NCBI GenBank assembly: GCA_026393835.1
Contig: JAPKZK010000061.1
Location: 1-64,000 of the forward strand
Direction: 5' to 3'
Length of the DNA stretch: 64,000 nt
From: Candidatus Aminicenantota bacterium
GTDB taxonomy: Bacteria; Acidobacteriota; Aminicenantia; UBA2199
The translations under genes and the position numbers were made by a program. Below the pieces are notes generated by a model. The model ran no database searches. It was not told where the DNA came from and saw only the letters and a program-made list of their open reading frames with translations. The stretch's first letter is position 1. Each line of letters opens with the position of its first letter. Shown one piece after another: positions 44,701 through 54,200 of the stretch.

Positions 44701-47118
44701 AATGATGGAGACTGCTTATTGATTGTAATTCATCACCTGGTTATCGATACTGTTTCGTGGAGGATATTGTTTGAAGATATCGACAGCTTGTATAAACAAT
44801 ACCATCTACACCATGATGAAAAAAAATTGGCATTGCCTTACAAAACCGATTCATTCAAGATTTGGGCGCAAAAACTGGCCCAATATGCATCCAGTCTGTT
44901 GTTCTTAAAGGAAAAAAATTACTGGAAGGAGTTGGAAGCCATTGAAGTCCCTCGCATTGCTAAGGATTACGAAATAGACGATAATTTTTTAAAAGACTTT
45001 ACCACCCTGTCATTTCGGTTAAGTGAAACCGAAACCGAATACCTATTGACAAAAGTCAACAACGCATTTAATACGGAAATAAACGATGTATTACTGACTG
45101 CCCTGGGGTTAGCTTTTTCGAAAACCCTCGGTCATAAACGTGTATTGATTGCATTGGAAGGACACGGAAGAGAGGAAATCCTGAAGGATGTAAATATTAA
45201 GCGTACAGTAGGATGGTTTACAAGCATGTTTCCTGTGGCGTTAAATTTTACGTTTGAAACCGACTTTGCACGCCAGTTGAAAGAGGTAAAAGAAACCCTC
45301 CGCCGTATCCCGAATAAGGGCATCGGCTATGGGATTTTAAAATATTTAAGCCCCGGGGAATATAAGCGGGAAATCGATTTTAAGTTAAAACCCCAGGTGA
45401 GTTTCAATTATTTCGGTCAATTTACAGCAGATTTGGCCAACCTCGCTTTCACCTTTGCAAAGGAGGGGGTAGGGCATACCCAGAGTTTGGACAGGGAGTC
45501 GGAATGCCAATTGGATGTGGTCGGCATGATTGCTGAAAATTACCTGGAAATTGGCATTGCTTACAATATGAAACACTACAAAACCGAAACCATCGCTGCT
45601 TTAGTAAATGCGTTTCACGAAGAACTTCGTCGGGTCATCTCCTTTTGTATGGCCAGGGAAAGCGTTGATGCATCCCCCAGTGATTTCAGTTATAAAAAAC
45701 TCTCCATCGATGAACTGGATTCCATTTTCGATGGAATCGAAGGCAAGAATAACGAACTCCGTAAAGAGAATATAAAAGATATTTACCCGTTATCGTCAAT
45801 GCAGGAGGGGATGTTTTTTCATGCAATGTTTGATCGGAACTCCATTGTCTATTTTTTACAAGTATCGTACCGTTTATTTGAAGAGATAGACATCCGCTGT
45901 GTGGAAAAGACGATAAATGAATTATTCAAACGGTACGATATCCTGCGGACTGTTTTTATCCAGAAAGGGAGTCATCGGCCACTCCAGGTTGTATTAAAGG
46001 AAAGAGCGTTCTCGTTAGAATATGAGGATATATCGGGCGCCGATAATAATATGGATGATTATTTAACCCGGTATAAAGAAAAGGATTTATCCGGTTTATT
46101 CAACCTAGAGAAGGATTTATTGATACGGGTGGCTGTTATTAAATCCGGGCCGGCTGTCTATGATTTTGTCTGGAGTTTCCATCATATATTGATGGATGGC
46201 TGGTGTATCGGGCTGTTAATATCGGAATATTTTGAAATATACCAATCGTTTGTTGAAAAACGTCCTTATCATTTGCCCAAGGTAACGCCTTACCGGACAT
46301 TTATCGAATGGTTGGAAAAGCAGGACCATGAAGCTTCAAAGCAGTATTGGTCGGATTACCTGGAAGGGTACACCGAACAGGTCGGCGTTCCCAGGTTAAA
46401 AGGAATTAAAACCAGGCAAAAAGGATATAAAATTGAAGTTTGTTCACACCCGTTGGAAAAAGATAAAACCAATCGAGTTAATCAAATGGCCAAAAATTTC
46501 CAGGTAACCACGAGTACCTTTTTTCAGGCTGTCTGGGGTATTATTCTTGAAAAATTCAACAATAAGCATGATGTGGTATTTGGTGCAGTGGTATCCGGGC
46601 GGCCACCGGAAATCGAAGGTGTGGAAAACATTTTAGGCTCTTTTATGGCCACTATTCCAATTCGTATCAAGAACGATGAAAACACGGCATTCAGTTCCCT
46701 GATCCGGGATGTACAGGAAAGCGCCCTTAAAAGCCAGCCCCATCATCACTATCCCCTGGCGGAAATCCAGGCCAATTCCCACCTAAAACAAAATCTTTTC
46801 GACCATATCTTCGTATTTGAAAACTTCCCCAGGTTGGATGCAGTTTCAAAATTGTCGGATGTCAAACCGTTTGAGCAAAGTAATTATTCTCTCAATTTTA
46901 TCATTGTCCCGGGAGAATCATTAAACCTGATTTTTACTTATAATGGTAATTTGTACGACGCGAATTTCATAAAAAACCTGGCCGGTCAAATCGAGAAGGC
47001 AGTAGATATTGTGCTTGAAAATGAAAATATAAAAGTTAAAGACATTACGATTTCGCAAATTTTCTTAACCGCTGCGTCTAATATCCATGCGGACAAAGAC
47101 GGCGATTTTGATATATAA
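41770..47118 (+). CDS. P4: NRPS, half-C-A-PCP-E-C
   Basis: 1782 residues. Residues about 20-255 are only the C-terminal lobe of a condensation domain, beginning at EKNYWFEKLQD, with no HHxxxDG. A domain about 275-760 with A3 YTSGTTG at 421. The specificity residues read D-G-S-S-V-A-E-V-T, loosely like xxAEVx codes for Tyr/His, so I do not assign a substrate. PCP Ser810 (LLGGDSIKT, the form typical before E). E about 855-1300 with HHLVIDTVSW (H988), EGHGRE and FNYFGQF, giving a D-residue. C about 1335-1770 with HHILMDG (H1471), of the type that follows an epimerase. The protein ends KDGDFDI. AAAGGAG precedes the start, 21 bases after the radical SAM stop. Confidence 0.93.
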   Translation: MSEKKKDNTRDEKIMVLLDKFEDEKNYWFEKLQDITDIATFPVDFENRQENKKETLPISFDSRLASKILQIGKNNDLSIYVVLLAAFNVLAWKYSRLDDCIIASPMHVKDEKIYNRFILLRNTVAARMSFVDHIMAVKATVSDGYKNQHYPISKVIETLGYGDREFIAVAVALEGVHKIDTLDAFTESAANHLLLSFVRARDKLAGKAIYNSKLFKENTVRGIVKYYITVLDWLLANPKVQLSELELATPGEKEVILNHFNQAEVEFPGPRTIHELFEAAAARWPGNISVIFEDQPVKYTRLNEDTNRWARFLAEKGIRPGSIAAIMLESSVEMVTVILAILKSGGAYLPLQPDYPAQRIKHMLEDSGAQLLLTISSFSGLLQEIQPGIPAFFIDKEDLTPYSTANIDAVGDNMNLAYIIYTSGTTGAPKGVLVQNKGLVNYTLWRLHAYNYTCKDVSLQLLSYIFDGFMSNFYTSLLSGGTLVMVPGTRAVDTDYLKEIIKKYGVTNISLVPGMYKTLLDKIDGQYLTSMRFVVLAGEKADSKLISRSREKIPGILHIIEYGPTEATVTAIANIGIEPDETALIGKPIANVRVYILDEWFKLLPVGIAGEIFIGGCGVALGYLNNDELTSKRFIENPFEPGGKLYRTGDLARWTGDGKIEFIGRVDRQLKVGGIRVELEEIKNCLLTHDDILEAEVMDGENREGEKYLYACVVCRGSIPESELRGYLGRYLPHYMLPSKVIYIDKMPLTPNGKPDRKALEEIGQKMCLPVEYSAPQNIIEKNLVEVWEEVLGRESIGIGDNFFLLGGDSIKTIQIAAKMNSRGYRIGMKEIFENPTITQLAPLVEELQQTAEQSLVTGIIPLIPIQRSFFSGPPVDRHHFNQAVLLYSKDGFDEVATRVVFQKIQEHHDALRMNYINRDGEISQVNRGLDYPFSLQVFDCRDRENAFQILEDSVEKIQGSIDLENGPVMKLGLFHMNDGDCLLIVIHHLVIDTVSWRILFEDIDSLYKQYHLHHDEKKLALPYKTDSFKIWAQKLAQYASSLLFLKEKNYWKELEAIEVPRIAKDYEIDDNFLKDFTTLSFRLSETETEYLLTKVNNAFNTEINDVLLTALGLAFSKTLGHKRVLIALEGHGREEILKDVNIKRTVGWFTSMFPVALNFTFETDFARQLKEVKETLRRIPNKGIGYGILKYLSPGEYKREIDFKLKPQVSFNYFGQFTADLANLAFTFAKEGVGHTQSLDRESECQLDVVGMIAENYLEIGIAYNMKHYKTETIAALVNAFHEELRRVISFCMARESVDASPSDFSYKKLSIDELDSIFDGIEGKNNELRKENIKDIYPLSSMQEGMFFHAMFDRNSIVYFLQVSYRLFEEIDIRCVEKTINELFKRYDILRTVFIQKGSHRPLQVVLKERAFSLEYEDISGADNNMDDYLTRYKEKDLSGLFNLEKDLLIRVAVIKSGPAVYDFVWSFHHILMDGWCIGLLISEYFEIYQSFVEKRPYHLPKVTPYRTFIEWLEKQDHEASKQYWSDYLEGYTEQVGVPRLKGIKTRQKGYKIEVCSHPLEKDKTNRVNQMAKNFQVTTSTFFQAVWGIILEKFNNKHDVVFGAVVSGRPPEIEGVENILGSFMATIPIRIKNDENTAFSSLIRDVQESALKSQPHHHYPLAEIQANSHLKQNLFDHIFVFENFPRLDAVSKLSDVKPFEQSNYSLNFIIVPGESLNLIFTYNGNLYDANFIKNLAGQIEKAVDIVLENENIKVKDITISQIFLTAASNIHADKDGDFDI
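41830..42535 (+). other. N-terminal half condensation domain of P4
   Basis: Matches the second lobe of C domains: YWFEKLQD at the start, a DDCIIASPMH stretch corresponding to the GTPIAGR-region core, FILLRNTVAARM, and ELELATPGEKEVILNHFN leading into A. The first lobe with the catalytic His is absent although the gene start is clear. Confidence 0.75.
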
Positions 47119-47137
47119 ATTTATAGGAGACATTTCT

Positions 47138-50100
47138 ATGGATAACGTGAATAATATTTCCACGGAACTCGCGTATGCGGCCCGTGAATATGCTAAGGAA
47201 AGAGAATATTGGCTAAATAAGCTGTCCGGTGAAATTATAAAGACCAATTTCCCATATGACAGGTTGAACGGGAAGGCCTTAGACGGGGAGGAACCGCGCA
47301 TGGAATCCCTTGCTTTTAATATTAATGGGGACCTCTTCTCAAAATTGTTAAAGGTCAGTAACAATTCGGATACGCGACTTTTTATGGTTTTAGCGGCAGG
47401 GGTGGCGTTACTATTGGCCAAATATACCGAACACGATGATATAATAATAGGGACGCCTATCTATAGGCAGGCAATTGAGGGCGACTTCATTAATACAGCC
47501 CTGGCCTTGCGAATCCGGTTGAGCGCCGATATTTCTTTCAAAGAGCTGTTAATACATGTAAAAGAAATCCTTGTAGAAGCCTTTGAAAATCAAAATTATC
47601 CGCTGGAAACAGTGCCGTACGAATTAAATATTCCTTTCGGCGAAGCGAATGATTTTCCACTTTTTGATACCGCTGTTTTACTTGAAAATATCCAGGAAAA
47701 ATCATATCTCTCCCATCTCAAAATCAATACTTTATTCTCTTTTTTTAAGGAGGACGCGTGCATCACGTGTACTGTAGAATTTATTCCCCACCGCTATAAA
47801 CCGTCTACTATCGGGCAAATTTTCAAGCGTTTTAAACTCCTCCTGGAGAAATGTTTTGCCGAGCCGAATACCGCCATATCTTCATTGGATATCCTATTTG
47901 ATGAAGAGAAAAGACGACTTTTAAATGATTTTAATAATTCAGGCGCCGGTTACCCCAGGGATAAAACGATTCATCGATTATTCGAAGAGCAGGTTGAAAG
48001 AACCCCGGACCATGATGCGTTAATAGAACCAATTACCGGGACTTTCACTCCTGTCCGGACAGAAGCCAAACATTTGACTTATAAAGATTTAAATGAGAAA
48101 GCCAACCGATTAGCTCACCTCTTGACGACGAGGGGAATAACCGGGGGTAGTATCGTATGTGTAATAGGAGGCTGTTCCCCCGAGATCGTGATAGGGATTA
48201 TGTCTGTATTAAAAGCCGGTGGAACCTATCTACCCCTGGATGCGAAAAATCCCCCTGAAAGAAATCGTTTTATTATCCAGGACAGCCGGGCGTCATTATT
48301 TTTGACCCAGGGTGATTTGATTAATGAGCAAAATAGTGTTTTCCAGGGGTTTTCCGGGCGGGAGATTATCCCTGTCGATGATGAATCGATTTTCACAGGG
48401 GAAATTAGCAACACGGTCTGTAATGTTAACCCGGAAAACCTGGCATATATTATCTATACTTCCGGTACTACGGGGAAACCCAAGGGGGTTATGATCCCTC
48501 ATCGGGCGCTTGTCAACTATATATGGTGGGCTGCAGGAACTTATGTGAAAAATGAAACCGTTTATTTTCCCTTATTTACTTCTATTTCATTTGATTTAAC
48601 GGTAACTTCCATATTTACTCCCTTGATAACGGGAAATGCAATTGTTGTCTATACCGGTAATGACGGAGACCATCATGAAGTATTAATCGACAAAATACTG
48701 GCTGATAATAGGGTGGGAGTGGTAAAATTGACCCCTTCTCATCTCTATCTAATCGGGGATAAAAAGATAAATGGCTCACAAATCAAGCGTTTTATCCTGG
48801 GGGGTGAGCTGTTGGAAACAGGGATCACCCGGAAAATTTATGAATATTTTAAGGGGAATATTGAAATATACAATGAATATGGTCCCACAGAGGCAACTGT
48901 GGGATGTATGGTTCATAAATTCGACAGCGAATCCGATACCGGCGCAGCCGTTCCAATAGGAACGCCTATCGCTAATACACAGATATATGTGTTAAATAAA
49001 CATTTAAAGCCTGTTCCCACCGGGGCGGTAGGTGAGATATACATTGGCGGTGAAGGTCTTGCTGCCGGGTATCTGAAAAGAGCCGAGTTTACATCTGAAA
49101 AATTTATCTCCAGCCCCTTTAACAAAGGTGAGCGATTGTACCGGAGCGGGGATATGGCCACGTGGCTCCAGGATGGGACAATAGAGTTTTTAGGAAGGAT
49201 TGATAACCAGGTAAAAATAAGAGGGTTCCGGGTGGAAGTAAATGAAATTGAAGTATGTTTGCTCAAGTACGAAAGTGTGAAGGCGGTGGTTGTTATCCCC
49301 AGGAAATCCCCGGGAAAATTGTCCCACGAAAGCGATATGAAGGATATCGCCCTTTGTGCGTATTTTACAGCGGATATGCATCTACCCGCTAGGCAACTAA
49401 GGGAATATTTGGCTCAAGAGCTTCCCGAGTATATGATACCCTCTTATTTTGTTCAATTGCAAGTCATTCCGCTTACTCCTATCGGGAAAGTTGACAAGAA
49501 TGCACTCCCGGACCCGGAGATAAAAGCCGATGGTGAATTCGCAGCTCCACGCGACGAAATTGAAAGAAAACTGGCGGCGATGTGGGCTGATACATTGGGG
49601 GGGGAGAATGAAAAAATCGGGATTGACGACAATTACTTCGAATTAGGTGGGCATTCGCTGAAAGCGACGCTGCTGGCTGCTCAAATCCACAAAGGGCTCA
49701 ATGTCAAAGTCCCTTTATCCGTGATATTCGGTGCGCCTACCGTCCGGGAATTAGCCAAATACATCCGGAATGCCCCGGAAATCAGGTTCATTTCATTAAA
49801 GCCGGTAGAAAAAAAGGAATACTACGGAGTTTCACCGATTCAGAAACAAATATATGCTGTCTGTCAATTGGAAACCGATACTAGTTACAATACACCGCAA
49901 TCGTTATTATTGGAGGGAGAATTCGACCTGGACCGGATGGAGCGGACTTTCTTTTCTCTAATACAAAGGCATGAGGGGTTACGCACCTCGTTTATTGTCG
50001 TGGATGAAAAACCCGTACAATGGATTCACCATAACGTAAAATTTGAGGTCGAACGGTTATCTATATTGGGGAAAGAAGATGAAACCTCAATAGAACCTAT

Positions 50101-51172
50101 TATTAAAAAATTTATTCGCCCCTTCGATCTTTCCCAGGTTCCATTGATGAGGGCGGGGGTGATTCAACTTGAAAAAAATAAGCATATCCTGTGTATTGAT
50201 TTGCATCATATCATAACAGATGGCGTTTCCTACGATATCCTGATGGCTGATTTTGCCGCATTTTACCGGGGCGAGAATCCCCCCCTGCTGCAGGTTCAAT
50301 ACAAAGATTATTCCGAGTGGCAGGATACAAGGGAATACCGGGATATATTAAAAAAACAGGAGTTATATTGGGCCAGTCAGTTCGCAGACAAAATACCCGG
50401 CTTGAAACTCCCGTTGGATTACCCCAGGTCGGGAATACAGGCTTCCGAAGGAGATGTGGTTACCATTAATATTATGCAAGATTTAGCCCTAAAACTGAAT
50501 GAACTGATCCGCCTGAAAAAGGATACTACATTATTTATGATCATGATGGCGACGTTCACTATCCTTTTATCACGGTATTCCGGTCAGGATGATCTAGTGG
50601 TGGGCTTTCCCATGGTGGGAAGAACTCATGCGGAACTGGAGAATATTGTCGGGATTTTTATCAATATGTTGGCCCTGAGAACCCGGCCCTCCTGGAATAA
50701 AACCTTTAAAGAATACCTGGATGAAGTTAAGATCAATTCTCGCAGAGCTTACGAAAACCAGGATTATCCCTTCGTTAATTTGGTAGAATTACTTCGAATA
50801 CCAAGGGATCCAGGGAGAAATCCCATATTCGATAGTGTTTTTTCCCACCAGGAAATTAGCGCAAATCAAGTGGAAAAAACCTGGCTGAGCAGCGCCCTAA
50901 AGATTACTCCCTACAAATATGGAACCGAAGATTCCAAATTTGATCTCCAGCTATTAAGTACATTCGCTGAAGGGAATTTTTTTATGGCCCTGGAATATAA
51001 AACTTCGCTGTTTAAACGTAAAACAATCGAAAGTATGCAGAAACATTTTATCGAAATACTGGAGCAAGTGGTGAACAATGAGGAAATAAAACTCGGGGAT
51101 ATCTCTTTATCAAATGACGTCGTATTTGGAATCACTACACCGGAAGCAGGGACAGTCGATTTTAATTTTTAA
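47138..51172 (+). CDS. P5: NRPS, half-C-A(Asn code)-PCP-C
   Basis: About 1344 residues from the ATG at 47138. This is preferred to 47087 because AGGAG lies just before it, and the earlier start would sit inside P4. Residues about 10-265 are a half-C lobe (EREYWLNKLSG to DDIIIGTPIYRQ and DFINTALALRI), with no HHxxxDG. A domain about 285-790 with FDLTVTSIF. The code reads D-L-T-K-I-G-E-V-G, the asparagine type (Asn is DLTKLGEVG in known synthetases). PCP Ser840 (LGGHSLKA). C about 890-1335 with HHIITDGVS (H1023), LCL type. It ends EAGTVDFNF, similar to the P3 and P4 tails. It would add L-Asn and pass it to P6. Confidence 0.93.
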   Translation: MDNVNNISTELAYAAREYAKEREYWLNKLSGEIIKTNFPYDRLNGKALDGEEPRMESLAFNINGDLFSKLLKVSNNSDTRLFMVLAAGVALLLAKYTEHDDIIIGTPIYRQAIEGDFINTALALRIRLSADISFKELLIHVKEILVEAFENQNYPLETVPYELNIPFGEANDFPLFDTAVLLENIQEKSYLSHLKINTLFSFFKEDACITCTVEFIPHRYKPSTIGQIFKRFKLLLEKCFAEPNTAISSLDILFDEEKRRLLNDFNNSGAGYPRDKTIHRLFEEQVERTPDHDALIEPITGTFTPVRTEAKHLTYKDLNEKANRLAHLLTTRGITGGSIVCVIGGCSPEIVIGIMSVLKAGGTYLPLDAKNPPERNRFIIQDSRASLFLTQGDLINEQNSVFQGFSGREIIPVDDESIFTGEISNTVCNVNPENLAYIIYTSGTTGKPKGVMIPHRALVNYIWWAAGTYVKNETVYFPLFTSISFDLTVTSIFTPLITGNAIVVYTGNDGDHHEVLIDKILADNRVGVVKLTPSHLYLIGDKKINGSQIKRFILGGELLETGITRKIYEYFKGNIEIYNEYGPTEATVGCMVHKFDSESDTGAAVPIGTPIANTQIYVLNKHLKPVPTGAVGEIYIGGEGLAAGYLKRAEFTSEKFISSPFNKGERLYRSGDMATWLQDGTIEFLGRIDNQVKIRGFRVEVNEIEVCLLKYESVKAVVVIPRKSPGKLSHESDMKDIALCAYFTADMHLPARQLREYLAQELPEYMIPSYFVQLQVIPLTPIGKVDKNALPDPEIKADGEFAAPRDEIERKLAAMWADTLGGENEKIGIDDNYFELGGHSLKATLLAAQIHKGLNVKVPLSVIFGAPTVRELAKYIRNAPEIRFISLKPVEKKEYYGVSPIQKQIYAVCQLETDTSYNTPQSLLLEGEFDLDRMERTFFSLIQRHEGLRTSFIVVDEKPVQWIHHNVKFEVERLSILGKEDETSIEPIIKKFIRPFDLSQVPLMRAGVIQLEKNKHILCIDLHHIITDGVSYDILMADFAAFYRGENPPLLQVQYKDYSEWQDTREYRDILKKQELYWASQFADKIPGLKLPLDYPRSGIQASEGDVVTINIMQDLALKLNELIRLKKDTTLFMIMMATFTILLSRYSGQDDLVVGFPMVGRTHAELENIVGIFINMLALRTRPSWNKTFKEYLDEVKINSRRAYENQDYPFVNLVELLRIPRDPGRNPIFDSVFSHQEISANQVEKTWLSSALKITPYKYGTEDSKFDLQLLSTFAEGNFFMALEYKTSLFKRKTIESMQKHFIEILEQVVNNEEIKLGDISLSNDVVFGITTPEAGTVDFNF
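47180..47930 (+). other. N-terminal half condensation domain of P5
   Basis: A C-domain second lobe only: EYWLNKLSG, then DDIIIGTPIYRQ with DFINTALALRI (the GR..FINT core) and YPLETVPYEL, then the linker into A (EKRRLLNDFNN). No first lobe precedes it, although the ribosome binding site fixes the start. Confidence 0.75.
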
Positions 51173-51183
51173 TTTTCAGACTC

Positions 51184-51203
51184 CCGGGAACAATCGTTCC
51201 CGG
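51184..51203 (+). other. perfect hairpin between P5 and P6
   Basis: CCGGGAAC, a four-base loop AATC, then GTTCCCGG in the 61-base gap between P5 and P6. It lacks a following T-run, so it is not a standard terminator. It could slow exonucleases or tune the relative expression of P5 and P6. Confidence 0.55.
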
Positions 51204-51233
51204 CGGCTTTAACTAAAGAGAGGATATTGGACG

Positions 51234-54200
51234 ATGAGCGAAGATATTTCAAAAAGATTAATCGTTTCCGGCAGCAGGGTGGATAAAGAAAAAAATTATT
51301 GGTTGAGTAAATTATCGGGAGAAATTGCCGGGAGTTATTTCCCATATGATTATGATAGTAGGATGGATACCCCCGGGCAGAAATACAATCGATATGAATT
51401 CGCCCTGCCGGAAGAATTGGTTATAAAGCTAAACCGGGTAACAAATAATTCGGACTACAATTTGTATTCTATGTTGTTAGGGGGGGTGACCCTTTTGCTG
51501 CACAAGTATACCGGGAGTACCGATATTTTAATTGGCGCGCCCATTTATAAACAGCCGGTGGATGGAAATTTTATTAATACTGTTTTGGTTATAAGGAATG
51601 AATTCTCACTGGAGAATACATTTAAAGAATTGATCCTCCGGGTCAATAAAAACTTGGTTGAAGCAAATGAGAATATGAATTACCCAATCGAGCATTTGTT
51701 GTCGCAACTTGATATCCCCTATTGCGAAGAGAATTTTTCCTTTTTTGATACGGTGGTTCTTATGGAAAATATCCATGACCGGGAATATATCCGGGATATT
51801 CGGCCGGGTATTATATTTTCTTTCCGAAAAGAGGGAGAGTGTAAGGTGCGGGGAGTAGTAGAGTTTCGAAATGATTTATATCGAATCGAAACTCTCCGGC
51901 GTATTATCCTTCATTTCACAAATTTATTACAGGACCTGGAAAATAATATCAACCGAAGTGTCATTGCCATGGATATCCTTTCGAAAGAAGAGACGCAGCG
52001 ATTATTATTTGATCTTAACAATACTAAAACGGAGTACCCCGGGGAAAAAACGATTTATGAACTATTTGAAGAGCAAGTGAAGCGAACACCGGATAATGTC
52101 GCTCTCAGCGGTATAGGAAAGATGAAAAAGGAGAAACATCGGGGGGGGGAAGCCCGGGGGACGCTGCATAAGGAATCCATGCAGCTAACCTACCGTGAAT
52201 TGAATGATAAAACCGGTATATTGGCCGGAATACTGATTCGAAAAGGGATTAAACCCGATATTATTGTAGGTATTATGAGTGCGCGGTCGATCGAAATGGT
52301 TATCGGGATAATCGGGATATTAAAATCAGGCGGAGCGTATTTGCCCATCGATCCCGAATTCCCGGCGGAACGAATCGGGTATATGCTGAAAGACAGCGGC
52401 GTCGAAGTGTTATTTAGTAATACCGATAATCATGAAAAGTTCGCTGCGGGAATTGAAATAATAGATGCTGCTGTTATTTATACGGCGTCTGATGCGAGCG
52501 CCCGTTACATACCGATCGCTTCTCCTGGCTGCCTGGCCTATGTGATTTACACATCCGGTTCTACCGGTAGGCCAAAAGGTGTGATGATCTCCCATCGGAA
52601 TGCAGTCAACTTTATTACTGGGATGATTACAAAAATCAATTTTTCTCCCAAAAGAACCATCCTGGCCTTAACCACGATATCTTTCGATATCTTTTTCCTT
52701 GAAGTCGTCCTTCCCTTAACTCGGGGATTAAAAATATTTATTATGGATGAATTCCAGCAGCGTGACCCCGCATTATTGGGAAAAGCCATAAGCGAAAGTT
52801 GTGTGGAAATACTTCAATTTACTCCTTCCAGGCTTCAATTACTCTACCTCTATAACCCCGATTTGACATGCTTGCATTATGTAGGGGAACTCATTGTAGG
52901 GGGAGAAGCATTCCCGCCCGGTTTATTCGAGAATCTAAAAGCAAATTTCCAGGGTAAGCTTTATAATATCTATGGTCCGACGGAAACTACCGTATGGTCA
53001 TCCTTGAAGGATTTGACCCAGGAAGATCGAATAACCGTGGGAAACCCTATTGCCAATACCCAGGTTTATATTGTAGATAAAAATAATAATCTTCAACCGT
53101 TTGGGGTATATGGCGAATTATTAATCGGGGGAATTGGCGTATCCAGGGGATATTTGAACCACCCGGAATTAACGGCAGAAAAGTTCATTAATTTGGAACA
53201 AACATCTATATTTTCCAAATTTACCGATCCGAAACCCAAAACTCTAAACTCTAAACTTTATTGCACCGGCGATTTAGCCCGTTGGTTGCCTGGTGACAAT
53301 ATCGAATTTTTAGGGCGAATCGATCATCAAGTAAAGCTCAGGGGATTCAGAATCGAATTGGGAGAAATAGAAAACCGGTTATCGCAGCTTGATGAGATTA
53401 AGGAAGCGGTGGTGGTGGTAAGAACGGACCAGGACGGGTATAAATTTTTGTGTTCTTATTTTGTTCCGTCTACTGAAGAGGTAATTAAAGGGGGGGGGGC
53501 GGTTGAAAAATTGAGAAACCGGCTGTCGCGTACATTACCTGATTACATGATTCCTACCTATTTTATACCTTTGGAAGCCATCCCGTTAACCCACAATGGC
53601 AAGATTGACAGGCGCGCCCTTCCTGAGCCTAAAACCCATACCAGCGCAGAGTATGCAGCGCCGCAAAACGATAACGAATCCACCCTGGCCGAGATATGGC
53701 AGAGTGTTTTTGGTATTGAAAAGGTAGGGGTTAATGATAATTTTTTTGCACTGGGGGGGGATTCTATAAAAGCCATCCAGATATCCGCCCGTTTACTTAA
53801 AAATGGTTTAAAAGCATCGGTTAGAGATTTATTTGAAAACCCAACCATAAAAGCGTTGGCAAAAAATGTTAAACAGGTGCAGCGAATTATTGACCAGGGA
53901 AGTGTGGCGGGCGTCGTTCCGCTAACTCCCATGCAGCATTACTTTTTTAATAGTTTTTCTACGGACAGGCATCACTTTAATATATCGGTCATTTTAAATC
54001 ACAACGATGGAACAATCGACGAATTCCTGGTTGAAAAAGTACTGGAAAAAATTACGTATCACCACGACGCCTTACGAATGGTGTATAGTCTTGATGAAAA
54101 TCAATCTCAAATTGTGCAGCGAAATCTGGGCCTGGAGGGGAAACATTTTTACCTGGAAGTTATTCGCCTTTATAGTAAAATAGATGCCGAAATCGAATCG

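Noticed and set aside
47087-47137. Upstream ATG that would make P5 overlap P4 by 32 bases
   Set aside because: AGGAG directly before the ATG at 47138 and the hydrophobic filler between the two ATGs favour the later start.
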